NCBI GenBank assembly: GCA_025526915.1
Contig: JAHLKH010000005.1
Location: forward strand, 1 to 64,000
Length of the DNA: 64,000 nucleotides
Source: Entophlyctis helioformis
Taxonomy: Eukaryota > Chytridiomycota > Chytridiomycetes > Chytridiales > Chytriomycetaceae
Reading direction: 5' to 3'
Shown here piece after piece: positions 54,043 through 64,000 of the stretch. The translations under genes and the position numbers were made by a program. The notes under the pieces are model-generated. The model did not search any database. It saw only the letters and a program-made list of their open reading frames with translations, and was not told where the DNA came from. The number at the start of each line of letters is the position of its first letter. The stretch's first letter is position 1.

Positions 54043-54594
54043 ACTGTCTGCCTCTTCCTTGCCCGGTTCTTGCAGCCACGCTTGCATGTCCAGTTGATGG
54101 GTTTCTTGCTTGCAGCACACACACGGCTCTGGTGGCAGCACCATGCAGACGCTCAGCAGCAGACAGGCGCGATGGAACGTCGCATTGGACAGCCAGCATG
54201 TGAGCAGTCACGAGGTGCATTGTGTGTGGCGCGATTGTCCGGCAGTCTCTCCACGCGTCTGTCGAGTGACGCTGGTGCCATTGACGGGCCAGCAAGGAAG
54301 AATGCCTGTGCACTCTGCCCAACTGCAAAGCAACAACAAAGCAACGGCAGAGCGACTGCAGCAGTAGCACCACCAGCATCACGCATCGAGTGCACCTGCT
54401 GTCCCGTGCACAAACACACACACACACACACGCCAACAGCCACCTGGCATTGCAGCACCTGCCACCATTCGCGCTCGCCATCTCGCCCAGCTGTGCACTC
54501 TGTCCCGTCAACAGCTGCACGACAGCCAACGCCAGCCAGCAAAGCCTATTCACACCACCCAGCAACAGCACTCCCTCTGGCCACAGTCTTTGGC
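54043..54594 (+). other. Spacer upstream of membrane gene A (right arm), with CA microsatellite
   Basis: It contains a CA repeat at about 54413-54432. The frame of member A is open through the whole spacer here, 175 codons before the chosen ATG, but the left arm is shifted at the microsatellite. The peptide is low-complexity. I treat it as untranslated. Confidence 0.45.
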
Positions 54595-56121
54595 ATGGCT
54601 CCCACTCTGCCCAACAGCCAGCCGGCACAACAACAATCGCAACAGCACAAGGCACAATCGCATCATGATCACCATCGCCATGCCAGCAAGACTGCCACGG
54701 CCACCAGCAAACAAAGCAACAGCAACAGCAAGACCAGCGTGCCGCATCCGATGTGGTCGCTGCAAGACATGCTCCTCGCCATCCTGTCCTCCAAGCGCAC
54801 AACCGTCCTCGTGTCGGGAGCACTCGGCGCTCTGCAGCTGATCGTCATTGGCTTCACGGTCGGCATCCTCTTGCGCTGGCAGAGCAACCGCCTCGACTCG
54901 TGCTTCTACTCTCGCCCATCTGCAACTGAATCTGCATCTGCATCTACACCTGCATCTGCACAGTCACAAGCCACATGCAACGCCAACACCGCAAGCACCA
55001 TGTCGTTTGAGCACTGCTCCGCGTTGGCTGTTGCACCCACCATGCTCCTCGTGCCGCTCGTCATGGCGTTCATGCTCTGGCCGCTCTACGTCTTTGCCAT
55101 CAGTCTCGACATGGCGTGCACCGCATCGTACACGTCCTGGCCGCACCGGCCGCCGTACTTTGACCAGCTCACATCGATCCAACGGACTCTCATCACGCGT
55201 ATCCTGCAGCGCGAGTACCGCATCCAGCGCGCGTCGGCGTCACAGGCTCTGGCGCGTGTGGTGCGGTCGCCGCTGACCCCCGCCGACCAGACGCTGCGGT
55301 TGCCGCTCGAGATCCGCGAAATGATCCTGCAGTACTGCTGGTCGGAACATGTGGACAAGATGCAGACGGTGCTGGCGCGGCTGGAGTACACTGGCCACGA
55401 GGACGCGATGGCGGATGTGGACACGATGCGCAGCTGGTTGCGCACGCTGGCGGTCATCATGGGGTTCGACACGGATCCGCTTGGCATTGGCAGCCACTTT
55501 ATTGTGACGCTTGACGTGGCTGGCAGGGACGGCGTTGACGGGAATCACGTTGCTGGCAACGGCGGAGGAAACGGCGGCAACAGCGGCAACAGCAACGAGA
55601 ACGAGGCAGTCGACGGGCACACTGGCGATCAGCATCAGCCGCTCACATCGCAGCTCGTGTGGGCGGCTGTGTTCTCAAGGGATCTCGCGCTGCTGGTGTT
55701 CACGTACATGTTCCGCATGAGCTGCATCATGGTGCTCGCACGGCGTCGATCAGAGATCCTTGCAAGTGCAGCCGCAGCCACATCAGCAGCCGCCGCGGCA
55801 GTCATCCATCTCGGCGCAGGCAGCGACGGCGGGAATGGCACTGCCACGACAGCAGCTATCATGGACGGCATCGGTCTCGATGCACACACGGCAGCAGCAG
55901 GCATTGCAAGCACGCTGAACGCGACGCTGTCGCTGTCATTGCAGTCTGCTGGATACGCGGCATGTGTGGCATGCGGGTCGGTTGTAGGCGTCATGGCACG
56001 CATCGGTGGCGGCATCAGCAACAACAACATCAACATCAACAACAATGGCATTATAGCAAGCATGGTCATGGATGGATCAGCAAGCACATCGGCACACATC
56101 AACGGCACCACGTGGATGTGA
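54595..56121 (+). CDS. Multi-pass membrane protein with F-box-like segment, family member A (right copy)
   Basis: 508 residues from ATG 54595. It has three more codons than the left copy, in the Gly/Asn linker (GGNSGNSNEN here against GGNSNEN), and about ten substitutions, for example PSATES for PFAPAS before the second hydrophobic region, TMLLVP for TLLLVP, and Thr for Ala in DQLTSIQ. Most changes fall in linkers rather than in hydrophobic segments or the LPLEIREMILQ block, and the frame is intact. This suggests the copy is still under some constraint. Function unknown. Confidence 0.72.
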   Translation: MAPTLPNSQPAQQQSQQHKAQSHHDHHRHASKTATATSKQSNSNSKTSVPHPMWSLQDMLLAILSSKRTTVLVSGALGALQLIVIGFTVGILLRWQSNRLDSCFYSRPSATESASASTPASAQSQATCNANTASTMSFEHCSALAVAPTMLLVPLVMAFMLWPLYVFAISLDMACTASYTSWPHRPPYFDQLTSIQRTLITRILQREYRIQRASASQALARVVRSPLTPADQTLRLPLEIREMILQYCWSEHVDKMQTVLARLEYTGHEDAMADVDTMRSWLRTLAVIMGFDTDPLGIGSHFIVTLDVAGRDGVDGNHVAGNGGGNGGNSGNSNENEAVDGHTGDQHQPLTSQLVWAAVFSRDLALLVFTYMFRMSCIMVLARRRSEILASAAAATSAAAAAVIHLGAGSDGGNGTATTAAIMDGIGLDAHTAAAGIASTLNATLSLSLQSAGYAACVACGSVVGVMARIGGGISNNNININNNGIIASMVMDGSASTSAHINGTTWM

Positions 56122-56477
56122 CTTGCGGCATCTCAGTCTCGCTCTGGTCTGTCTGGATCAAATATATCACCTCTATTAATGCTCATCATGGCTGAGCTGC
56201 TGCAGGCGGTTGATGTAAGATGGCGTTCACATCCAGCTGCGATTGGCAGCACTCGCAAGTTGTGGTTGGCTGCACGGACGTGTGCACCATCTGTGTGCCA
56301 TCAGACGGCTTGCACTCTCACAGACAAGCACAGCAGTCTGTAGCAGTCTGCCATGCTTGACAGCATTGAGTGGCTGCGGGTTGATGTGCCTGTGTTCAAA
56401 TGAGATTCGCTTCATACACAAGGATGGCACTGGCCATAAAACAGACTGTCATTCAACGTGCACATAAACGAGTGTGC
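56122..56477. other. 3' region of the right arm beyond membrane gene A
   Basis: About 356 bp matching 9645-9990 in the left arm, with scattered substitutions and small indels. No coding sequence was recognised. Confidence 0.4.
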
Positions 56478-56559
56478 TCATGCCGCATGGATCTGATAGG
56501 CAGCAGGCGTTGTGAGTTTATCGCTTGCACAGGGATGCAGCAGAGCATGCAGCAGAGCA
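56478..56559 (-). pseudogene. 3' fragment of RNase H2 subunit C gene
   Basis: It holds the 15-nt last exon (Ile-His-Ala-Ala-stop, 56478-56492), the intron acceptor CTATCAG and part of the intron of RNH203. Everything upstream is missing. It has diverged more than the rest of the arm. Confidence 0.8.
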
Positions 56560-56586
56560 TGACATCAGTATCAGCATTGACGTGTT

Positions 56587-58073
56587 TTATTGGTGAGGAT
56601 GCACAGATGGCAGCAGCGACGCCAGGGCATCGACAGCCGCAGCCGCACTGTCGCGATGGACGACAAAGTGGCCCTGCAGAAGCGCCGGGCTGAGTCGTCC
56701 CAGCAGCCCATGCTCGCTCAGCTTGGCCACAAACGTATCAGCCAGCGCCGTCTCGCCTGGGTAGAAGCGCAAGAACATGGCGCGTGCCTGGGTCTGCGTC
56801 GCATTGCCAATGTACACGCGCATATCCACACGGCCAGGGCGGATGAGCGCCGCGTCCAGTCGCTTGATATGGTTGGTCGTCATGAACACGAGCCGCTCTT
56901 CCGAGGCTGCTACGCCGTCGAGCGCGTTGAGCAGACCGCTGAATGTGAGCATGGATGTAATGCCTTGGCGTGCGTGTGTCGCAGCCAACGCTGCAGCAGC
57001 ACCTGCACCGGCCAGCCCATCTTCAGGCGTCACGTCGCGGTCCGGGAACGCCGCGTCAATGTCTTCGAGCAGGATGATGCTGCGCATGGGGATGTTGTTG
57101 AGCAGGTGTGCAAGCCGGTCGTCTGTCATGCCGCGCTCGGCCAGATTAAGCACGCAGATGTTGTAGCCAAGGTTGCCTGCCAGCGCCTGAATGAAGCTCG
57201 TCTTTCCACTGCCAGGCGGACCGTACAGCAGGTACCCACGGCGGTACGGAATGCCGCGATCGTGGTACCACGCGCCTCCCGACAGGAACGCTTTGACGTC
57301 TGCCTGGATCGTGTCCGAGATGGATCCGTCCAGCACAACCGACTCAAGCGGCCGTCTCTCGCGCGGATTGCCAAACGGCCGCCACTCGGGGCCGTAGGAT
57401 GTGTAAATGACCGTCTTGCCGACCTCCTTGGCCAGCGCCATGGCCTTGGCTTCCTGCAGCATGTCGACCAGCAGCGGCCGGTCGCGGGACAGCGTGGTGA
57501 TCGTGACGGTTTCCCACGGGGACCCGCTCTTGAGATCGATCATGGTGCGCTCGCGCTGGCGCTCGGCCATGAACCAGGCGCCCTTGTAGTTGAAGTAGTG
57601 TGTGCCGGGGCCGGGCACGAGCGCAAAGTTGGTCAGCGTGCTGCCGTTGTCGTGGCGGACAAACGACGTTTCGACAGACAGCTGGTGCGACGCCTGGCCC
57701 GACAGAAGGCGTGCAATGAGGCCGCCCGACGCAGCGGATGCCGATGCGGCTGCCGATGCGGGGCTGGCGCCGTCGATGCCTGCGGACGCCCGCTGGGCAT
57801 TGCGGGCAGCCATCCACTGCAGGAACCATTCGTACGAGTGGTCCTTGCTGGGGATCTCGAGCGAGACGAGCATTCTGCGCCGAGCAAACGTGACGCCATG
57901 CACGGCGCCTTTGCGCAGCACGGCGAGTGCGGCCGTGACGCCAATGAGGCCGAACCTGCCAGAGTGCGGTTGTGAGCGGGCCTGTCCATGTCTGTGTCTG
58001 TGTCTGCGTCTGTGCTGCAGGCGCCCTCTCACCCTGCGCTAAAGTACGGGTTGCCTGCCAGGAACGACTCCAT
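56587..58073 (-). CDS. BCS1: Mitochondrial AAA chaperone BCS1
   Basis: Bcs1 sits in the inner mitochondrial membrane and passes the folded Rieske iron-sulphur protein into complex III. Exon 1 (58033-58073) reads MESFLAGNPYFSAG and splices to FGLIGVTAALAVLRKG, the single membrane helix. The Bcs1 N-terminal domain follows (SLEIPSKDHSYEWFLQWMAA, GTHYFNYKGAWFMAERQRER). The AAA module has Walker A LLYGPPGSGKTS, Walker B SIILLEDIDAAF, sensor 1 VFMTTNHIKRLD and arginine finger RPGRVDMRV. A short Ala-rich insert near residues 95-115 is unusual. The stop at 56587 lies 27 bp from the edge of the right repeat arm. Confidence 0.92.
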
Positions 58074-58152
58074 CGTTGAATGCAAGTGAGGAAACCACTT
58101 GTCGTCCTTGAGAACAGTCGTGGGATGAAGTCCACAATGGTCCAAGCTGTAT

Positions 58153-61100
58153 TTATGGTTGAGCGGGGCGTGCCTCGGCATACTCTGGGGCAAAATGCAC
58201 CAGCACCAAGTCAAGGAGCACGTAGAGCAGATGCTTGTTGATGGTCCTGTTCTGGAACACGTTCAGCAGGAACCGTGTCCGCTCCTCGGCGAGTTCCTGG
58301 CCAAGCGCTGGCGCCAAGATCGCTGAGAAGAATGTGCAGGTGTGCGGGTATGAGTGTGAGTGGCAGTTGGTGTCAGCCGGTGGTAGGCCTGCATCAGACA
58401 CGGCAGTCCACAAGCAACGTACGCGGCAGCAGGTTGATAAGATGAGCTTCCACTTCGGCCTTGGTCTCTGCTTCTCGCGTTCTGTCCTCAGCGGCGCGTT
58501 GGGTGCTGGTAGTTGTTGGGCCAGAACGACAGCCGGAACAGCAGCAGGTAGTTGGCAACCTGCTCCTCGCAGATGAGAAAATGAATGCCCTTCATGATCG
58601 CGCTGCCAAGTCAAGCACAGCAGTCAGTCAGTCAGTCAGTCAGTCAGTCATCAGTCAGTCAGTCAGTCAGTCAGTCAGTCAGTCAGTCGGAGTGCGAGAT
58701 CCAGGTCAATGGCAGCCAGCATACGGCCACGCACCGATTGACAACAGGCCCTGCAAATGTATGCAGCAGCGGCTTGGCAAAGAACATGATCTGTGTAAAG
58801 ATCCACCGCTGGTACGTCTGGATCTGGAACGTCTCGTTCAGCAGCTCAAACAACGGCTCCTCGAGGTACAGCCGATCGTACTTTGTGGTGTCGATAGGTC
58901 CCAACTGCCACGGCCCGGACCGCGACTCGCGGTACAGAGAATAGGCAAACGACCAAAACTCCTTGAGCTGGTTGTACAGCCTGACTTCGGGCCGCAGCTG
59001 GGCCGCAGCGGGCGACTGTGCATCCTGGCGGTCCGGAGACTGGCCGGATTGGTAGCCGCCCAAGTTGCCAAACGCACCTGATGGCGAGCCGGGGCCGTCT
59101 TGAGACACAATCAGCGCAGGCGGACCAGCCAGATTTTCGCGCGAAACAACGCCTTGGCGCGACTTGGAGAGCTGCGCTGACGGCTCGGGCTGTTGTAACG
59201 CCGTCTTGCCTTTACGCTGCTGATCCTGCAATTGTGACGATGGATATTGGCTCGAAGGCGATGTTGGAGACCGTTGGTACTGCAGCCGTTGCTGCGATCG
59301 ACGGGCAGGCGAGTGCTCTCGGGTGTGGCATGCGAGTCATTGTCACTCAGACCGCTGGTATTGGACAGAGAGTAGTCCGAAAGCTGCTGGGACTGCTGCA
59401 TGGCGGATGCTGCGGCTGGAGAAAGCAGGGCCGTGCTTTGCTGTCTGGTTGCGATGGGTGCAAGCGAGTCTGCGGGGCCGCCGCCAATGTTGCTGCCTCC
59501 AGACACAGTCGAGCGGTAGCTGTGGGAGCGATCAGAGTGTGCGTCATAGTTTGCCGGTGGCAGTTGCAGCTGAGCCTGGGCGGCTGAAGGGCCGCCACCA
59601 AATCCTTGATCTGCAGGCCATCCACCCTCAAACTCGCGGTCATTCTCGAGTGCCTTGAGCTGCCGCCGTTGCTGCCGGCCTCTGAGACGCTTGCTGTCGC
59701 CCTTTGATGGCGTTGGCGTTATCGCAGCGCCAAGCGAGACGCCCTGCCGGATCTCGCCAACGTCGCGTGCGACAAGGTTCTTGAACTTGTCGATGCCGTT
59801 GGCCACCTTCTCGAGGCCGCCCTTGGTGAACTTGAGGAACGGATTCGTGGGTACGTTGGGTGCGTTGGACGAGTTGTTGGAAGACACGGTCAGATTCTGC
59901 TTTCGGCGGCGGCGCATGAACGGATTGTTGCCAGGGCCCTTGAAGCGGAACAGGCCAGGCTGGCGGTTATCGTCGAGATCCTGTTCAGTGTCGTTGTCGA
60001 TGTCGATGTCGTTGTCGTTGTCCTGGTATCCGTACGCGTCATTGTACTGATAGATCTCCTGGTACGGGTATGGGTCTGCGCGGAGATCGTCCTGGTCGTC
60101 CGAGCTGGACAGGTTGAAGACGGGCTGCTGGTTGGTGGAGCTGCTGTATTGCGACTGGGTGTCCTGTGTGTCGTAGGGTTTCGGGGCAGACCGCTGGGCT
60201 GGGTTGGCTGCTGTCGGTCCAGGCGGATCGGCTACATTGGGAGGATCGTCTGCGACGGGAGTGTCATGCACGTCTTCTGGATCCAGTGCCTGCAGTCAGA
60301 CGGCCGTTCAGATGCAGCCGAGAGTTGCCATAAATGGTGAGTAAGAGCCGACCAGCACAGCACCACGATCAGCACGCCAGCGACGCAGCACACCTGCAGG
60401 ATGAGTTGGTTCAGGTAGTCTGGGTCAGAGAGCAAGTCGACGATCATGAGCAGCACGTTGTTGGCCAGGATCTCTCGCAGCAAGAACCGCACGGTGTCGC
60501 TGCGATGCTCTTGTTGCGGCAACAGCGCATTCAGCAGGATCTCTGCCACGAGCCGCATATACTCCTTCTCCGACGCCGCATCGTTGAGCGCAATATGCGG
60601 CTGGCACCCATGAAACAGCTCTTCGAGCGATCGGCCACCGCCATACGTCGTGCCGACCTTCTCGCAGCTGTTGCGAAAGTCGATAATGTGTAACCGGAGC
60701 GCTTCGGGCAAGTCGCGAGCCGCGAGCGCAACAAAGTCGACACGGTTGAGCCGCCGCTCGCACTCGCGCACCATGTGGGCAATGGTCAGGATGAGCTCCT
60801 GCACAAAGTCGTCGTTCTCGGAGACGAGCGAGAACCACGACGACACAAAGTCACGCAGGAGCAGCGTCACGACCTTGTGCAGCTCCGAGTCGATGAGCGG
60901 CGACGAGCAGAACTGGTACGGGCGGATCTGCATGAAGATGTGGTTGAGCGTTGCGGTTGAGAAGGAGCGAGACGAGGCCAGGCCGCTTCCGCCCAGCGCA
61001 GCCTGAGTCGGCGCAGGGCCTGCAGCGGCAGCAGCGGCCGTTGGGCCGGGATTGTCCGCAAAGCTTGTGAATGTGCTGGCAGCGACAGGAGCGGCAGCGG

Positions 61101-61386
61101 CTCCCGTCGAAGCCGATGGCGCTGGCGCGGCAGGTGGCGGCCGTGAAGAAGCTGCGCCAGTCTGCGACGTCGAGGGCTGCATGCCGAGTGCCGCAGACGG
61201 AGGTGCCAGCGAAGACATTGGCGGCAGCGTCTGTGTCTGCTGTGTCTGCTGTGTCTGCTGTGTCTGCTGCTGTGTCTGCTGCGGTGCCTGCTGCATCTGT
61301 GACAGGGATGGCGCACCGGGCTGCTGCTGCATTGTTGCCTGCTCGATGTGAGATGAACCACGATCAACGCGACGAGCGTGCTTCAT
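58153..61386 (-). CDS. PXA and nexin-C domain protein (sorting-nexin-related)
   Basis: Proteins with PXA and nexin-C domains (Mdm1/SNX13/SNX14/SNX25 group, fission yeast Pxa1) work at endosomes, vacuoles and lipid-droplet contacts. The N-terminus is Gln/Thr/Ala-rich. The PXA domain runs from IRPYQFCSSPLIDSELHKVV through FVSSWFSLVSENDDFVQELI to LREILANNVLLMIVDLLSDP and DYLNQLILQ. A long disordered middle follows (NNPFMRRRRKQ, Asp/Asn repeats near 60000). The C-terminal nexin-C part has PLFELLNETFQIQTYQRWIF, IMKGIHFLICEEQVANYLL and INKHLLYVLLDLVLVHFAPE. I saw no PX domain between them. The CAGT microsatellite lies in an intron. Only 20 bp separate its ATG from the MADS gene's stop. Confidence 0.75.
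58621..58688. repeat. CAGT tetranucleotide microsatellite
   Basis: About seventeen CAGT units, with one single-base slip near 58650. It lies inside an intron of the PXA/nexin-C gene. Confidence 0.93.
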
Positions 61387-61406
61387 TAGAAACAGGTCTG
61401 GCCGGC

Positions 61407-63130
61407 TCAGACGCCGTTGGAGCGGGGCTGCGGGGACGGAAAGACGTGGAGGAACTGCTGCCCACGAAGCACGCTGCCGTCATTGCCACTGCCGACGCCA
61501 TGGCCGATCGGATGCCCCGCCTCGTGGTAGTGCTGCAACGAACGACGCTGCTCAGGCAAGGCTCGCTCTCCATGCTCAGTCCCCATGTGGCCCGGCAGCA
61601 CGTCCCGCGTATGCCGCAGCAGCCTCGCAGTGTTGTCGCCAGCCGCCGCCCGCGTCTCGTGCTTGGTGCTCATCATCGCGTTGCCCCCAAGCTGGGTATC
61701 ATTGGTGGCGAGCGAGTTGCTTGTTGTGCTGCTGCTCTGGCCGGCCTCGCTTGACGCGCCAAAGAAGATGGCGTAAGGAGTCTGATCGTGGGCCGAGTAG
61801 GACGGGTAGAGATATGCGGACATGGGCGTGGACTGGAGGGCGTGGTGCGTGCGGCTGCCAGTGTCGCTCAGGTCGCCCGACTGCCATCGATTTGCCCATG
61901 CCGTTGCGTTCATGTTTGGCGGTGCAGACGCGGGTGGAGGGTCGTGTGCATGCGCGTTTAACGGCATCAGCAACGGAACCGCTTGGCCATGATGCTGCTG
62001 CTGCTGATGATGATGGCGGTGGTGTTGCGACTCCAATGGATACGGAGACGTGCGTTTCAAGCGTTTCCTGTGCTGGTTGGTGTCATGCAGATCTTGATCG
62101 TGCGGTTGGTTGCTGCCATTGCTGGCACTGCCATCGCTGCCTTGTGCACTCGCCTCCATACGCACGTTGTTGTTGTTGTCGGTCGTGTTTGACGGGCTGA
62201 CGTGCCAAACGTCTGTCTGGTTGGCAAAGAACGCGCTCGCAGAGAACGGCTGCAATCCCTGGTTGGCTGTAAAGTCCTGTATATTGAGAACCGTCAGCGC
62301 TTGGCCCAAGTGCACTGATGAGAAAGCAGCACGGCACGCACCTCTGACGCGCGCTTGTTGTTCCGGTTGATGATGGGCAGTGGTGCGGCAGAGGCGGACC
62401 CGCCTGTTGTGCCACTTGTGATGAACAGCTCTGGGACAGGGGCGGGAATGCTGAGACGCAGGCCGTCTATCTGGTTGGCTGCTGAAGACGATTCCGCAAT
62501 AGGAGAAGACTGTCGACCATCAACCTGTCAGCGGATCGAGCTCTGCAGTATCGCAGTGATATGCATCTTACCCTGAAGTCTTCTGGCGATCCAGGCCCAG
62601 AGTCGTCGTCGTCGGCTTCGATGCCCTTGAGAGACTCGTACTGGTTTTGGATGCGAGCAGGTAATCAGCGCAAGCGGTGGCGCAGATCATGGTTGTACCC
62701 GGCACTTACGTCCTTGTTTGTCCTGATCTCGTGGTGCCCATCAAACTGCCAATAGAGTGCCAGTGTCAGTACCAGTCCCAGGGTCATGGTCAGTGCCAGT
62801 GCAGGTGACAGACAGCGATCGCAGGCAGTGCACGAATGCATGCCTGCCCCACCTCGGTGTACTTGAGCAAGAGCCGATCCATGTCGTGGCTCGAGTACTC
62901 GACCATTTTGTGTCGACTGAAGATGATGACGCCGATTTCGCATCCACAGAGCACGCTCAGCTCATAGGCTTTCTTGAGCAGGCCGTTCTTGCGCTTGTTG
63001 AAGGTGGCCTGTCGCGGACATGCATCGGGAGAGTAAGCGGGCGATCGCAGCCAGTAGAGACGGAGTCTGTGCCTACATGGCGGCTGCGGTCCTGCTCGAT
63101 GTAGCTGATCTTGACTCGTTTGCGGCCCAT
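61407..63130 (-). CDS. MADS-box transcription factor, MEF2 type
   Basis: A DNA-binding regulator related to yeast Rlm1/Smp1 and animal MEF2. Exon 1 reads [18 protein letters not shown]; exon 2 continues [20 protein letters not shown] and [20 protein letters not shown], then DRLLLKYTE. The next exon gives [12 protein letters not shown], the start of the MEF2 extension, which marks the type. A Gly replaces the usual Asp in LCDCE. The rest is disordered activation-type sequence with Gln/His runs ([12 protein letters not shown] near 62010) and ends SPQPRSNGV. About six exons; those between 62355 and 62760 have approximate borders. In yeast such factors act under a MAP kinase for wall stress; that is only inference here. 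Confidence 0.88.
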
Positions 63131-63602
63131 GGCGTGCTTGCGGTCTGCAGAGGGAACGGCAGGGAACGGTAGGGAGTGAGTTGATGCAGATGGATGGTGC
63201 GGGATGCTGAGCCACCAGAGCAGTGCACAGACATGGGTACAGTGTCTGGCCAAGCGAGGAAGTGATCCGAGTTATGTATGCAGGCAGTGGGATGGGCAGA
63301 TGGTGCAGCCTTGTGCGATGTAGCCCTTGCGTGTGTGTGCAGGCGTTACTGGAGTGGCGTGGCGTTACGTGGCGGGTGTTGCGCAAGTGGCGAAGAAAAG
63401 GTTGATCCACGCCTGCAAGGGCGGCGTGGCGTGGCAGACGCATCCACGCGATAGTGGCCTGGGCAGCCACCTGCAGCCACCTGTAGCGCGCGCACACACA
63501 CGCACACACGCACGCAAGAAAGCGATCAGGACACGGTTACCGCTTCCACACAGCAACAACAACAACGACGCGAACAAACACGACCAACCGACCAACCGAC
63601 CG
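63131..63602. other. Divergent intergenic region MADS gene / TBCCD1-like gene
   Basis: 472 bp with a GTGGCGT repeat (about 63354-63376), a CACACG run (about 63491-63512) and CGACCAAC units before the right-hand gene (about 63579-63602). It presumably holds both promoters. Confidence 0.45.
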
Positions 63603-64000
63603 ATGGCGCTGTATCTGAAGGACGTCTGGTTCGACTCGGCGCTGCTGCCGTTCCCCGAGGACGCCGCCTTTGACTACAACGCTCTGTGCGAGCTGGCCAA
63701 CGACATCTCGCTGCTGCCGCCCGCCGCCGGCCCGTCTGCGAGCAGCACGGCAGCCCACCAACCGCCGCAGCATCGTGTGGTGGCACCGCTGACGCTCGAC
63801 ACTTGGACGGCCCTGGCGGCCCGGCGGCTCGGGCTGTCGCCTGCGCAGGCGCTCGTCTACTACGAAACCTTTGCGCTGCTGCTGCGTCCGCTCGCCCCTC
63901 CGGCCCCTCCCGCACCTGCAGCCGTCCCTGGCCACGGCTCTGCGCCAGATGCACCGGCCTCCGCCAGCACACAACAAGCTTCTGTTTCCGATCCCGCCAC
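63603..64000 (+). CDS. TBCC domain-containing protein 1-like, 5' end only
   Basis: The open frame from ATG 63603 runs off the window. It begins ALYLKDVWFDSALLPFPEDA then FDYNALCELANDIS, and later has LTLDTWTALAARRLGLSP and AQALVYYETFALL. The order of a short strand, a Phe-rich Pro loop, a Trp-containing helix and a (Y/F)YE-F-LL helix resembles the N-terminus of TBCCD1, which sits at centrosomes and basal bodies. The following Ala/Pro-rich stretch is linker. The diagnostic TBCC domain lies beyond the edge, so the call is tentative. Confidence 0.45.
   Translation, partial: MALYLKDVWFDSALLPFPEDAAFDYNALCELANDISLLPPAAGPSASSTAAHQPPQHRVVAPLTLDTWTALAARRLGLSPAQALVYYETFALLLRPLAPPAPPAPAAVPGHGSAPDAPASASTQQASVSDPA

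Larger units (their letters stand above)
52789..56559. repeat. Right arm of the 3.75-kb inverted repeat
   Basis: Reverse complement of 9561-13311. It begins inside PGM3 and ends 27 bp short of the BCS1 stop codon. It includes intact copies of both membrane-protein genes and a remnant of the RNH203 intron and last exon. Differences from the left arm are few across member B, moderate across member A and frequent in the last 100 bp. Confidence 0.93.

Noticed and set aside
54070..54594. Open frame extending membrane protein A by 175 codons upstream in the right arm
   Set aside because: The peptide is low-complexity and includes a CA microsatellite. The otherwise similar left arm is out of frame there, so it is more likely untranslated sequence.
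9561..56559. The inverted repeat as a simple assembly duplication or uncollapsed haplotype
   Set aside because: The arms differ at many sites and by indels, and have different unique flanks on both sides, so they look like two real loci. Long reads would settle it.
56590..57975. 461-codon plus-strand frame opposite BCS1
   Set aside because: It is antisense to BCS1, which has all AAA motifs in the other strand, and shows no domain of its own.
58621..58688. Regular repeat that could be mistaken for a CRISPR array or regulatory array
   Set aside because: It is a pure CAGT microsatellite with no spacers and lies in an intron of a eukaryotic gene.

Overview
The window looks like nuclear DNA of an early-diverging, probably zoosporic (flagellated) fungus. 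It is GC-rich, and its genes carry many short introns with GTRNGY-type donors, CTAAC/CTGAC-like branch sites and CAG/TAG acceptors. The gene set is eukaryotic with fungal hallmarks: a Trs65-type TRAPP II subunit, a REG1-like DUF1752 protein, SKI3 and BCS1. It also holds genes that flagellated fungi and animals tend to keep, a CHMP2B-type ESCRT-III subunit and a probable TBCCD1. Chytridiomycota is the best guess; the species cannot be told from the sequence.

Layout. 0-9.6 kb: the 3' end of an unknown gene, TRS65-like (-), a seven-bladed WD40 gene (+), ARP2 (-) and RNase H2 subunit C (+). 9.56-13.31 kb: left arm of a large inverted repeat with two paralogous multi-pass membrane protein genes and the last 39 codons of PGM3. 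13.3-15.9 kb: a reverse-transcriptase fragment and a repeat-rich stretch without genes. 15.9-25.5 kb: an E-like cyclin (+), a dead Ty1/copia fragment, and SKI3 (-). 25.7-43.1 kb: REG1-like PP1 regulator (+, frameshifted), aldo/keto reductase (-), NOP53 (+), PP2A B55/CDC55 (-), RING/TRAF zinc-finger protein (+), CHMP2B (-), NOL8-like (-). 43.5-52.9 kb: a P-loop NTPase fused to a putative nuclease (+, disrupted), an F-box/LRR protein (+), a vezatin/Inp2-like protein (-) and intact PGM3 (+). 52.79-56.56 kb: right arm of the inverted repeat with the second membrane-gene pair and a truncated RNase H2C end. 56.6-64 kb: BCS1 (-), a PXA/nexin-C protein (-), a MEF2-type MADS-box factor (-) and the start of a TBCCD1-like gene (+).

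Most genes are unrelated housekeeping genes packed closely, some sharing very short divergent promoters (27 and 55 bp between start codons). Themes recur: membrane traffic (TRS65, CHMP2B, PXA protein), actin (ARP2, vezatin-like), ribosome biogenesis (NOP53, NOL8), RNA turnover and genome care (SKI3, RNase H2C), and phosphatase control (CDC55, REG1). The most unusual structure is the pair of about 3.75-kb inverted arms, 39.5 kb apart. Each arm keeps one intact flanking gene and truncates the other, which is what an inversion by recombination between the arms would leave. Retroelement debris and the NTPase-nuclease gene lie inside the flanked segment.
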